From assembly GCF_000426685.1 (NCBI RefSeq), contig NZ_AUFV01000011.1, forward strand, positions 62,001-126,000: a DNA stretch of 64,000 nt. The letters run 5' to 3'. Below the pieces are notes generated by a model. It worked only from the letters and a program-made list of their open reading frames with translations. It searched no databases and had not been told where the DNA came from. The DNA comes from Solimonas flava DSM 18980. Lineage in GTDB: Bacteria > Pseudomonadota > Gammaproteobacteria > Nevskiales > Nevskiaceae. Numbering within the stretch: position 1 is the first letter of the stretch; each line of letters begins with the position of its first letter. A program made the position numbers and the translations under genes. Of the stretch, positions 9,311-16,994 are shown in pieces.

Positions 9311-10030
9311 TCATTGCGAGATTGGCCTGTGGTCGATACACAGAGTGCGGGTATAGCCGCGTTCCGGATCTGCAAAATCTTCCGAATGCATGCGCACGTG
9401 CCGTCCGTCAATCACGGTATCGGCCTGCCCCCTCTCGCAAACCAACTCTTGTGACGCGGAGGGTTGGACGGCAGCAACGAGCAGCGCTTCGCAGGCTTGC
9501 ACGAAACGTGCATCGGCGGCCTCGCCACGCGCACGATCATTGACATGGAGGCGCAGTGTGAGCCGCTTGACTGCTTTCTCATCACCCTCGACGTAGGACG
9601 CGAGATTGTCGGCAAGGATGCCGTCATCAAGCTTCAGCATCGTGGATCCCGCCCTCCATTCGCCGCCGACGATGGGATGGTAGTCACCGGCGCCTAAACC
9701 CAGACCAGAGAGAAATGCCGTTGCTTGGTACGGACTCCAGCCGAGTTCAGCAGGGACCGTCGGCGGGTACTTCTTCTTCCTCTGTCGCACCTTGACGTCC
9801 GTGATGATTTTGCGGATGTCCGCGCGGCTCTCTGGGCGGAACAGCCCCACATCGCGCTTCCAGCGCCGTAGGCCTTCGAGGTCGAGACGGAAGCTCAAAA
9901 CCGTCTGCCACAGTGCATATCGACGCAGCGACTTGTCTCTTAGGACCCAGGCAGTGCCAGCGAGCGTTTTTTCGTAAAGCATGAGCACACTAACGACGTA
10001 CAGATACGGAAGAAAAGCCAGCGACAGCAC
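9311..10030 (-). pseudogene. C-terminal part of a split membrane protein, cargo of the Tn7-like element
   Basis: 239 residues if started at the GTG at 10030, but the frame stays open back to a TGA at 10184-10186, adding segments such as VALSLSIIVGLLLVGHSVYEA. The protein would open with two hydrophobic helices and continue as a soluble, charged domain with no motif I recognise (KYPPTVPAELGWSPYQA, then VGGEWRAG). The upstream gene ends at 10144 in another frame, and its helices lead naturally into this frame. The two are probably one protein of about 450 residues broken by a -1 change inside 10147-10183. It could be a real indel, a sequencing error or programmed frameshifting. Confidence 0.55.
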
Positions 10031-10143
10031 GACGGGAATGCAAAATTCGCGGAGATTCGCGAGGTTTGCGAATCCCTCGAGATCGCCCGCTGCTTCGTAG
10101 ACGCTGTGGCCGACTAGCAGAAGGCCGACGATGATCGAGAGGC

Positions 10144-10629
10144 TCAGCGCGACCTTATGGCTGGTGCGTATTCCGGCTTTCCCTCACTGAAAATCGCGAC
10201 GCCGCCGATCAAGGTTAAGAGCGGAGTGAGCAGCAATTCGACGGGAAGCGAAAAGCTGTATAGCTCGGCGACGAAGGTAATAAGCACCGTGACGTTCACC
10301 GTGTCGCGAATGGTGTTTCTGAAGTAGGTCTTTTCCTCGGTGACGCGATTGGCATCAAGTAGAGTCACGAACGCAAAGGGGACTGCCCACATCACTGTGG
10401 TTTTCAGATTGTCGAGGTGCCAGAAACCAAGCCAGATCAGCAGGCGTACGCACAGGACGATCCAGAGCGCTGCCCACAACATGACGAGCATGATATGCCT
10501 GACAAAAAAGGCCCTGACGAGATGAGCCAGGCTGCGCCGGATCTCGCCACTCTTGTCGCGGGCCAGAGTCCAGACAAAGAAGATCGTCAGCCAAATCATG
10601 GCCGCAATCTCACGATTGCTCAGTTCCAT
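10144..10629 (-). CDS. N-terminal part of a split membrane protein, cargo of the Tn7-like element
   Basis: 161 residues with four or five hydrophobic helices (about 8-23, 46-70, 77-92, 113-126, 129-148). It begins MELSNREIAAMIWLTIFF and ends FSEGKPEYAPAIRSR. I recall similar membrane proteins of unknown function in scattered proteobacteria that carry a comparable KPEYAP stretch and continue directly into a further membrane segment, but I cannot name the family. The downstream frame (9311-10183) provides that continuation. Codon use is less GC-biased than the flanking chromosome. No catalytic motif is visible. The slippery-looking heptamer GGGAAAG lies on the minus strand at 10183-10177 inside the overlap of the two frames. 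Confidence 0.6.
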   Translation of the reverse strand: MELSNREIAAMIWLTIFFVWTLARDKSGEIRRSLAHLVRAFFVRHIMLVMLWAALWIVLCVRLLIWLGFWHLDNLKTTVMWAVPFAFVTLLDANRVTEEKTYFRNTIRDTVNVTVLITFVAELYSFSLPVELLLTPLLTLIGGVAIFSEGKPEYAPAIRSR

Positions 10630-10751
10630 CGCAGCACAATCCGATGTAAGGTCGCGAGCCCCCTATTTCTGACTGACTCGAGCCGACAAGGATTTTTCAC
10701 TGCGCAAGAGATACGCAGATCCGGCTTTAGTGGAGATGTTTCTGGTCATAC

Positions 10752-11123
10752 CTACTCACACGCGACCTCACCGGTAATCGGCCCGTATGGAGTAAAGCAA
10801 GTGCAGGCACTCCCATTACCCTGGCCAGGCGGCGCGCGGCCTAAGCTGCAACTGCCACGCTCCGTTTCGCAAGTCGCGTTGTCGCAAAGCCCACATTCAT
10901 CGTCGATCTCGTAGCGAAGCTTCTTCGCCATTACCAACGTAACAACGCGCGTGAAAGAGCAACGCGGCGCGTCGCTAACTTCGTAGTCACACTGATCCTT
11001 AATCGCATCCTTGCCAGTTCCACCTCTGGCCATTCGCTGCATTTCTTCGACGGTGCAGTCCGCCGATGCTACAAGTGGAAGGAACAGCAGTCCTATGAGC
11101 ATATTGAGCGTCCCGATCTTCAT
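10752..11123 (-). CDS. cysteine-rich exported protein of unknown function (element cargo)
   Basis: 123 residues. A signal peptide (MKIGTLNMLIGLLFLPLVASA) is predicted, with cleavage before Asp-Cys. The mature part has about eleven cysteines in a loosely repeated pattern (DQC, PRC, DEC, GLC, ATC, GSC, ACTC, VAC), consistent with several disulfides in the periplasm or outside the cell. No family was recognised. It starts 13 bases after the preceding cargo gene, so the two are probably co-transcribed. The next 122 bp before the membrane-protein gene hold nothing I can identify. Confidence 0.65.
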   Translation of the reverse strand: MKIGTLNMLIGLLFLPLVASADCTVEEMQRMARGGTGKDAIKDQCDYEVSDAPRCSFTRVVTLVMAKKLRYEIDDECGLCDNATCETERGSCSLGRAPPGQGNGSACTCFTPYGPITGEVACE

Positions 11124-11136
11124 CGTCGCTCCTCGT

Positions 11137-11715
11137 TCAGTTTATGCGACACAACGCCGCGAGCGTCGCTGAATAGGTCCTGGGGCTGCCCAATTTCTGA
11201 GGGCAGGACTCACCAGTTACAGAGATCGTGCCGTTGGGGCACATGGCGGCTAAGGCGCGGAAGGCATCGTCGCGTGCCTCGCTGCACCCTTCACGCCAAA
11301 TGTCGTCCTCCGAGATATATGCAGATCGCAGCAGCGCTCCACTTCTCCCATTCGAACTTACGGGGTGTGGCTCGCGGCTCTCTCGATCGAGGAACTGCTG
11401 GAGAGTATCTCTAACGCAGCCGGTGTAGACCTGCATCACCGGTGCGAGATCTTGATTGTTCGTCACACGACTCAGGTATCCAGCCAAATTACTCTTCGCT
11501 ACCTCGACCGAAGCGTTAGCTGAAGCCTCTTTCCAGCTCTTGATAGCGGCGTCCAGGTTCGCCTTGAGCGACGCCGATTGAATGCTCCCGGACCCGCAAA
11601 GAGCTTGTATCCCTTTGATCTCTTCTTCCGTAGGTAGTGCAGTAGACGCGTACGAAGAAGTAGCGACGACAAGAAGAACCCACGCGAGGCTTAACTTGCG
11701 AGTGACAATGCTCAT
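11137..11715 (-). CDS. exported protein of unknown function (first cargo gene of the element)
   Basis: 192 residues from the ATG at 11715 (MSIVTRKLSLAWVLLVVATSSYAS), chosen because it gives a clean signal peptide and has GGGGA about 6 bases upstream; a start nine codons earlier is possible. The mature protein is mostly helical and polar, with five cysteines after the signal region (ALC, TGC, EGC, AMC, ESC) plus one near the C-terminus (LCRIN). No family was recognised. It lies next to the right end of the Tn7-like element and is read away from glmS, behind a candidate promoter at 11742-11769. The shared export signals and cysteines with the next gene suggest joint action in the envelope. Confidence 0.6.
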   Translation of the reverse strand: MSIVTRKLSLAWVLLVVATSSYASTALPTEEEIKGIQALCGSGSIQSASLKANLDAAIKSWKEASANASVEVAKSNLAGYLSRVTNNQDLAPVMQVYTGCVRDTLQQFLDRESREPHPVSSNGRSGALLRSAYISEDDIWREGCSEARDDAFRALAAMCPNGTISVTGESCPQKLGSPRTYSATLAALCRIN

Positions 11716-11741
11716 GACAATCCCCAATCCCCGAGGAATCA

Positions 11742-11769
11742 ATCATAGCCCGGCAAGAAAAGCCGGCAA
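11742..11769 (-). promoter_or_regulatory. candidate sigma-70 promoter of the element cargo
   Basis: On the minus strand TTGCCG (-35) and TATGAT (-10) are separated by 16 bases, ending 26 bp upstream of the first cargo start. The spacer and -35 contain the inverted pair GCCGG/CCGGC (11750-11766), which could form an operator or an early hairpin. Confidence 0.45.
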
Positions 11770-11930
11770 TCTAATTGCATTGTCCGCGCTCGAATCTTCC
11801 ACGGTGATATGTGAATTGGAGCACATGCGCATGGGGAAATGGGAAATCGCTAAAAAGTCGGGAAAGCTCCTGACAGGGCAGAGTTGCGGCCCGCCTGCGC
11901 AAATCACGAGTGGGCTGCAGTGCGCTAACA

Positions 11931-11990
11931 GTCCACGAATATATTTGCGAGTCTCCAAATATATTTGCCTGTCTACGAAATTAATTGTCG
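11931..11990 (-). repeat. right-end tandem repeats of the Tn7-like element (three TnsB-type sites)
   Basis: Three exactly 20-bp units lie back to back: GTCCACGAATATATTTGCGA, GTCTCCAAATATATTTGCCT and GTCTACGAAATTAATTGTCG. They are the reverse orientation of the left-end sites. Crowded sites at the glmS-proximal end and spaced sites at the far end is the Tn7 end plan. The stretch from 11770 to 11930 holds no gene I can support. Confidence 0.8.
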
Positions 11991-11996
11991 GAAACA

Positions 11997-12001
11997 GCGG
12001 C
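11997..12001. repeat. target site duplication, right copy (GCGGC)
   Basis: GCGGC directly follows the ACA terminus of the element and repeats 9134-9138. After it the chromosomal sequence TGAGCGCG continues to the glmS stop. Confidence 0.75.
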
Positions 12002-12016
12002 TGAGCGCGCCCCGCG

Positions 12017-12055
12017 TCACTCCACGGTGACGCTCTTGGCGAGGTTGCGGGGCTG
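12017..12055 (-). other. attTn7-type recognition region in the 3' end of glmS
   Basis: The last codons of glmS (QPRNLAKSVTVE) are the conserved target that the Tn7 protein TnsD reads. An insert with Tn7-like ends sits just downstream, so this stretch probably guided insertion. The exact boundaries are my estimate. Confidence 0.5.
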
Positions 12056-13861
12056 GTCGACGTCGGTGCCGCGCAGTACGGCGACGTGATACGCGAGCAG
12101 CTGCAGCGGCACGGTATAGACCAGCGGCGCCTGCAGCGCCTCGATGTGATCCGGCATGGTGATGACGTCGACGCCGTCGGCCGGCTCGATGCCGGTGTCC
12201 GGATCGGCGAACACGAACAGGCGGCCGCCGCGCGCGCGCACTTCCTGCAGGTTCGACTTCAGCTTTTCGAGCAGGGCGTTGTTCGGCGCCACGGCGACCA
12301 CCGGCATGTCGTCGTCGACCAGCGCCAGCGGGCCGTGCTTGAGCTCGCCGGCAGCGTAGGCCTCGGCGTGGATGTACGAGATTTCCTTGAGCTTGAGCGC
12401 ACCTTCGAGCGCGACCGGGAAGGTCGGGCCGCGGCCGAGGAACAGCGCGTGGTGCTTGTCGGCGAAGCGCTTGGCCCACTCGCGGATCTGCGGGTCGAGC
12501 TTGAGCGTGTGCTCGACCAGTTCCGGCACCTGCGCCATCTGCCGCGCGTAGACGGCGATCGTGCGACGGTCGAAACCTTTGCACTGCGCGATCGCCAGAC
12601 CGAGCATGCCGAGCGCGGCAAGCTGGGTGGTGAAGGCCTTGGTCGAGGCGACGCCGATCTCGGGGCCGGCCCGCGTCATCAGCACGAGGTCGGCCTCACG
12701 CACCAGCGAGGATTCCGGCACGTTGCAGATCGCACCGGTGGCGATGTAGCCGAGCTTCTTGGCCTCGCGCAGCGCGGCCAGCGTGTCGGCGGTCTCGCCG
12801 GACTGCGAGATCGCGAGGAACAGCGTGCCGGGCAGCACGACCGGATCGCGATAGCGATATTCGCTGGCGACCTCGACGGTGCACGGAATGCGCGTGCCCT
12901 GCTCCAGGTAGTAACGCGCGACCAGCCCGGCGTGATAGCTGGTGCCGCAGGCGACGATGTGCACGCTCTGCACCTGCGGCAGGATCTGCGCGGCGCGCGG
13001 GCCGAGCGCGGCTTCGAGCACGTGGTCGCCGAGCAGGCGCTCGGACAGCGTGTCGGCGAGCGCGCGCGGCTGCTCGTGGATTTCCTTGAGCATGTAGTGC
13101 GCGAACTCGCCGCGCTCGACCGCATCGGCCGACAGCGAGGACTCGTGCACGCGCCGCTGCACGACGGCGCCGCTGCCGTCGTAGATGACGACGCGGTCGC
13201 GACGGATGTCGGCGACGTCGCCTTCTTCGAGGAACTGGAAGCGGCGCGTGACCGGCAGCAGCGCCTGCACGTCGGAGGCGACGAAGTTCTCGCCCGCGCC
13301 CGCTTCACCGAGCCCGATCACCAGCGGGCTGGCGATGCGCGCGACGCAGATGCGGTCCGGATGTAGGGCGTCGAACACGACGATCGCGTAGGCGCCTTTC
13401 AGGCGGCGCACGGCCTGCTGCACGGCCTCGGTCAGGTCAAGGCCGCCGCGCACGAACTCGTGGATCAGATGGGCGATGACCTCGGTGTCGGTCTCCGACG
13501 AGAACACATAGCCCTTCGCGCGCAGTTCGGCCTTGAGCTCGACGTAGTTCTCGATGATGCCGTTGTGAATCAGCGCGATGCGGTCGCCGGAGACGTGCGG
13601 GTGCGCGTTGGCCTCGGTCACGCCGCCGTGCGTCGCCCAGCGCGAATGGGCGACGCCGAGCGGGCCCGCGGCCGGCTGCAGGCGCAGCTTGTCTTCGAGA
13701 CGGGCGACCTTGCCGACGGCGCGGCGCAGGTGCAGCCCGCCGTGGGCGTCGACGAGAGCGACGCCGGTGGAGTCGTAGCCGCGATATTCGAGGCGGCGCA
13801 GGCCCTCGATCAGGATCGCACTGACATCACGCGCCGCGATGGCGCCGACAATTCCGCACAT
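12017..13861 (-). CDS. glmS: glutamine--fructose-6-phosphate aminotransferase (isomerizing)
   Basis: A 614-residue cytosolic enzyme that makes glucosamine-6-phosphate from fructose-6-phosphate and glutamine, the entry to UDP-GlcNAc, peptidoglycan and LPS. The N-terminal glutaminase domain starts MCGIVGAI with Cys2 as nucleophile and has LEYRGYDSTGVAL. The two SIS domains carry CGTSYHAG, SQSGETADT and the C-terminal AKSVTVE. It is close to the E. coli length. glmU lies about 1.6 kb away on the same strand, separated by an unrelated plus-strand gene. The 3' end is the attachment site of the Tn7-like element. Confidence 0.98.
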   Translation of the reverse strand: MCGIVGAIAARDVSAILIEGLRRLEYRGYDSTGVALVDAHGGLHLRRAVGKVARLEDKLRLQPAAGPLGVAHSRWATHGGVTEANAHPHVSGDRIALIHNGIIENYVELKAELRAKGYVFSSETDTEVIAHLIHEFVRGGLDLTEAVQQAVRRLKGAYAIVVFDALHPDRICVARIASPLVIGLGEAGAGENFVASDVQALLPVTRRFQFLEEGDVADIRRDRVVIYDGSGAVVQRRVHESSLSADAVERGEFAHYMLKEIHEQPRALADTLSERLLGDHVLEAALGPRAAQILPQVQSVHIVACGTSYHAGLVARYYLEQGTRIPCTVEVASEYRYRDPVVLPGTLFLAISQSGETADTLAALREAKKLGYIATGAICNVPESSLVREADLVLMTRAGPEIGVASTKAFTTQLAALGMLGLAIAQCKGFDRRTIAVYARQMAQVPELVEHTLKLDPQIREWAKRFADKHHALFLGRGPTFPVALEGALKLKEISYIHAEAYAAGELKHGPLALVDDDMPVVAVAPNNALLEKLKSNLQEVRARGGRLFVFADPDTGIEPADGVDVITMPDHIEALQAPLVYTVPLQLLAYHVAVLRGTDVDQPRNLAKSVTVE

Positions 13862-14063
13862 GCGCAGGATTCCGGGAAATGGGAGGCCGGTCGGCCGGCC
13901 GAAGCGCGCATTCTACCGGCTGCGCGCCCGGCGCCGCGGACCGCCGCCCGGCCCGGGCGGGGCGGCCGGCCGCGGATTCGTCCGAACGGTGTATGGGGGC
14001 CGCGAGGCCGACGGCATACGATGTCGACGGGGAGACAGGGGCCATCGGCCCGGGAGCACGGAC

Positions 14064-15383
14064 ATGAGCGCGACGTCATCGCAAGCCGGGCATGCGTCGA
14101 CTGGAGCAGGGCCGCGCGCCGCCGACACGGCGTTCCGCGCACTCGGCGTGGTCCTGCAGATCGCCGCGACGCTGGCGATCGCGCGGACGCTGTCGCTGTT
14201 CGACACCGGCCTGTTCTTCGAGGGCTTCGTCGTCACCCTGGCCGGCGCCGCTTTCATGCGCGCCAAGTTCGACGTCTACCTCGGCCGGCATATCGTCGCC
14301 GGGCTGGCGCACAGTACCGGCATCGGCGACGCCGAAGTACTGCGCGAGCTGAGCGCGCGCTTCATGAAGCGCTGCTGCCTGATCTGCGCGGTGCTGCTCG
14401 TCATCGCCGCCGACCTCGACGTGATGGCGCAGTACCTGCGCCCTTACCTGCAGACCTTCGTGCCGTTCGTGCTGGCGCTGCCGTTCGCCGGTTACGCGAC
14501 GATGATCGGCGCCGCGCTGCGCGCCGCCAACCGCTATCTGATGGGCCTGATGTGCACGGCCTACGTGATGAACGGCGCGATCCTGCTGGCGGTGGCCGTC
14601 GCGCCGCCGCATCCGCCGCTCGAACTGTTCTCGTGGATCTTCCTCGCCGGCAGTCTGCTGGCGGCCGGCGTCGCGCGCGGCTTCGCGCGGCGCGTGTTCG
14701 GTGTGGCGCCGGTCGCCGCCACGCGCGACGCGGCGCGGCGTGCCGCGTGGGCGCAGATCGACCGTCAGATCGAGTCGGAAGCCGGCATCGGCTTCGCCAA
14801 TGTCGCCCTGTTGTGGGCGCCGCTGGGCCTGCTCGTCGCGCTCGCGCCGCCGGACGAGATGGCGCTGTTCGCCGTCAGCACGCGCAGCGCACAGCTGATC
14901 CTGTACCTGATGCCGGTGCTCGCGCTGCTGGTCGCGCCGCGGCTCGGCCGCCTCGGCAGCCATCTCGGCGGCGCCTACGGACGCGGCGCGCTGTGGCTGG
15001 CACTGAGCGGCGTCGCGCTCGCCAGCGCCGCGATGGCGACGCTGCTGATCGTCGCCGCGCAGTGGAGCCTCGCGCAGTACGGCGCGCCGTACGCCGCCGC
15101 GCTCGGCGTGTATCTGGCGCTGATCGTCGCCGAAGCCCTGTCGGTCACGGCGCGCCCGCTGTATCGCTATCACGCCGCGCACTGGGACGCCGGCGGCGCC
15201 CGGCACGTCCTCTACGCCGCAGCGGCGGTCGCCACGCTCGTCAGCCTCGCGCTGACGCCGTGGCAGGGCGCGTTTGGTGCGGCGCTGGGCCTTGCCGCCG
15301 GACACGCCTCCGCGGTCGCGCTTGGCCTATGGTCGGCGCTGCGCCATCCGCCGCTACTGGTACGGCCGGCGCATCCCGGCTGA
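14064..15383 (+). CDS. polytopic membrane protein, flippase/MOP-like
   Basis: 439 residues from the ATG at 14064 (MSATSSQAGHASTG), preceded by GGGAG; the open frame extends 75 codons upstream without protein-like sequence. About twelve hydrophobic segments span the protein, starting GVVLQIAATLAIARTLSLFD. Overall layout suggests a polysaccharide-type flippase (MATE/Wzx-like) of the MOP superfamily, but I see no diagnostic motif. It sits alone on the plus strand between glmS and glmU, which make amino-sugar precursors, so a role in exporting a sugar-lipid is plausible but unproven. The 202-bp gap before it holds no other feature I can identify. Confidence 0.55.
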   Translation: MSATSSQAGHASTGAGPRAADTAFRALGVVLQIAATLAIARTLSLFDTGLFFEGFVVTLAGAAFMRAKFDVYLGRHIVAGLAHSTGIGDAEVLRELSARFMKRCCLICAVLLVIAADLDVMAQYLRPYLQTFVPFVLALPFAGYATMIGAALRAANRYLMGLMCTAYVMNGAILLAVAVAPPHPPLELFSWIFLAGSLLAAGVARGFARRVFGVAPVAATRDAARRAAWAQIDRQIESEAGIGFANVALLWAPLGLLVALAPPDEMALFAVSTRSAQLILYLMPVLALLVAPRLGRLGSHLGGAYGRGALWLALSGVALASAAMATLLIVAAQWSLAQYGAPYAAALGVYLALIVAEALSVTARPLYRYHAAHWDAGGARHVLYAAAAVATLVSLALTPWQGAFGAALGLAAGHASAVALGLWSALRHPPLLVRPAHPG

Positions 15384-15444
15384 GTCGGCTGAGTCGGCCG
15401 CGGCCGGACCCGGCCCCAGCGGCGCTGTTGGCGTCCAGCCGCCC

Positions 15445-16830
15445 CTAGCCGGCGCCGCCCTTGCGCGGCCGTTTCCAGACCGCCAGCGTTTTCTGCTCGC
15501 GCGCCCGGGCGATGGTCAGGCCGCCACCAGGCACGTCGCGCGTGATCGTCGAGCCGGCGCCGATCGTCGCGCCGTCGCCGACCGCGACCGGCGCGACCAG
15601 CTGCGTGTCGGAGCCGACAAAGACGTCGTCGCCGATCGTCGTGCGGTGCTTGTTGGCGCCGTCGTAGTTGCAGGTGATGACGCCGGCGCCGATGTTGGTG
15701 CGGCTGCCGATCGTGGCATCGCCGACGTAGGCGAGATGATTGGCCTTGGTGCCGGCGCCGAGCTGCGCGTTCTTGATCTCGACGAAGTTGCCGACGTGGC
15801 TGCCGTCGGCGAGCTGCGTCGTCGGCCGCACGCGCGCGAACGGGCCGATCACGCAGTCCGCGCCGGCCGTGCACCCTTCGAGCACCGAATGCGCATGAAC
15901 GCGCGTGCCGGCGCCCAGCGTCACGTCGCGCAGTACGCAGTACGGACCGATGTGCACACCCTCGCCGAGGACGACCGTGCCTTCCAGCACGCAGCCGACG
16001 TCGACATGCACATCGCGGCCGTGCGTCAGGCGGCCGCGCAGATCGAAGCGCGCCGGATCGGCAAGCGCCAGTCCGTCGGCCAGCAAAGCGCCGGCCTGCC
16101 GCGCCTGGTACAGGCGTTCGAGATGCGCCAGCTGCGCGCGGTCGTTGGCGCCCTCGACCTCGTCCGGGACCGCACTGGCGGCGGCGACTTTCAGGCCGGC
16201 CTTGACCGCCATGCCGACGATGTCGGTCAGGTAGTACTCGCCCTTGGCATTGCGGTTCTTGACGCGCGCCAGCCAGCCGCGCAGGCGCTTGGCGGGCACG
16301 CTCATCAGACCGGTGTTGACCTCGCGGATCGCGCGCTGGCGCGGCGTGGCGTCCTTGTCCTCGACGATCGCCGTGATCGCACGGCCGCGGTTGCGCAGGA
16401 TGCGGCCGTAGCCGGCGGGATCGGCGAGCTCGACGGTCAGCAGCGCCAGCGTGCGGCGCCCGGCCTCGATCAAAGCGGCCAGCGTGGCGGTGCGTACCAG
16501 CGGCACATCGCCGTAGAGGATCAGAACCTGCGCGGCGTCGGGAATCTGCGGCATCGCCTGCTGCACCGCATGCGCGGTGCCGAGCTGCTCGGCCTGCGCC
16601 GCCCAGTACAGCGGCACGCCGCCGGCGTGGACCGCGGCCCAGGCGCGCACGGCCTCGCCGCCATGGCCGACGACGACATGAATGGCGGCCGGCGCCAGTT
16701 GCTGCGCGGCGTCGATGACGTGCCCGAGCATCGCGCGACCGGCGATCTCATGCAGGACTTTCGGCCGCGCGCTCTTCATGCGCGTGCCCTGGCCGGCGGC
16801 GAGGATGATGACGTGTAGCGGTGCAGGCAT
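15445..16830 (-). CDS. glmU: bifunctional N-acetylglucosamine-1-phosphate uridyltransferase / glucosamine-1-phosphate acetyltransferase
   Basis: 461 residues. The N-terminal pyrophosphorylase domain begins with the nucleotide-binding LAAGQGTRMKS (about 11-21) and contains ILYGDVPLV. The C-terminal left-handed beta-helix of hexapeptide repeats includes GPFARVRPTT and ITCNYDGANKH, an acetyltransferase active-site signature. It converts GlcN-1-P to UDP-GlcNAc. It lies 164 bp downstream of the atp operon end, beyond the atp terminator, so it is probably transcribed separately. Confidence 0.98.
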   Translation of the reverse strand: MPAPLHVIILAAGQGTRMKSARPKVLHEIAGRAMLGHVIDAAQQLAPAAIHVVVGHGGEAVRAWAAVHAGGVPLYWAAQAEQLGTAHAVQQAMPQIPDAAQVLILYGDVPLVRTATLAALIEAGRRTLALLTVELADPAGYGRILRNRGRAITAIVEDKDATPRQRAIREVNTGLMSVPAKRLRGWLARVKNRNAKGEYYLTDIVGMAVKAGLKVAAASAVPDEVEGANDRAQLAHLERLYQARQAGALLADGLALADPARFDLRGRLTHGRDVHVDVGCVLEGTVVLGEGVHIGPYCVLRDVTLGAGTRVHAHSVLEGCTAGADCVIGPFARVRPTTQLADGSHVGNFVEIKNAQLGAGTKANHLAYVGDATIGSRTNIGAGVITCNYDGANKHRTTIGDDVFVGSDTQLVAPVAVGDGATIGAGSTITRDVPGGGLTIARAREQKTLAVWKRPRKGGAG

Positions 16831-16942
16831 GGCGGCGGCGCGCGCTGGACGCGCGTAATGAATGATCGGCGGACTTTAACCGGTTCGCCTGCGACGCGGT
16901 GATCGGGCGAATCGCCCGGCGGGCGGGCTGCTGCGGGGTAAT

Positions 16943-16970
16943 GAAAAAGGGCGCCTTGCGGCGCCCCGTT
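16943..16970 (-). terminator. intrinsic terminator of the atp operon
   Basis: On the minus strand the stem GGGCGCC/GGCGCCC with loop GCAA is followed by TTTTT. It lies 25 bp beyond the atpC stop and before glmU. Confidence 0.9.
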
Positions 16971-16994
16971 TTCAGATGCAGCGACGCCGCCGTT

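Larger units (their letters stand above)
9139..11996. mobile_element. Tn7-like, transposase-less element at the glmS attachment site
   Basis: A 2,858-bp insert lies between convergent tauE and glmS. Its termini form a 26-base imperfect inverted repeat (9139-9164 and 11971-11996) sharing CAATTAA and TCGTAGAC; the right terminus ends in ACA like Tn7, the left begins TGA. It is flanked by GCGGC duplications. The left end has three spaced repeats and the right end three tandem repeats. The right end faces glmS and the duplication centre is 18 bp past the glmS stop (Tn7 itself uses about 25). Composition is lower in GC: 33 of 60 at 10201-10260 against 46 of 60 at 15001-15060. It carries four minus-strand reading frames and no tnsA-E. 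Removal of the insert restores a compact tauE/glmS junction. Mobilisation would need Tns proteins supplied in trans. Confidence 0.85.

Noticed and set aside
11743-11958. A 71-codon minus-strand frame at the right end of the Tn7-like element
   Set aside because: It runs through the terminal repeats and the cargo promoter and has no ribosome site; treated as non-coding end sequence.
9139-11996. Interpretation of the insert as a prophage or integrase-type genomic island
   Set aside because: There is no integrase, no tRNA and no att core of the usual length. The ends and target point to the Tn7 family instead.
15380-15397. Short direct repeat GGCTGAGTC x2 at the end of the flippase-like gene
   Set aside because: Only nine bases and overlapping a stop codon; likely simple slippage without function.
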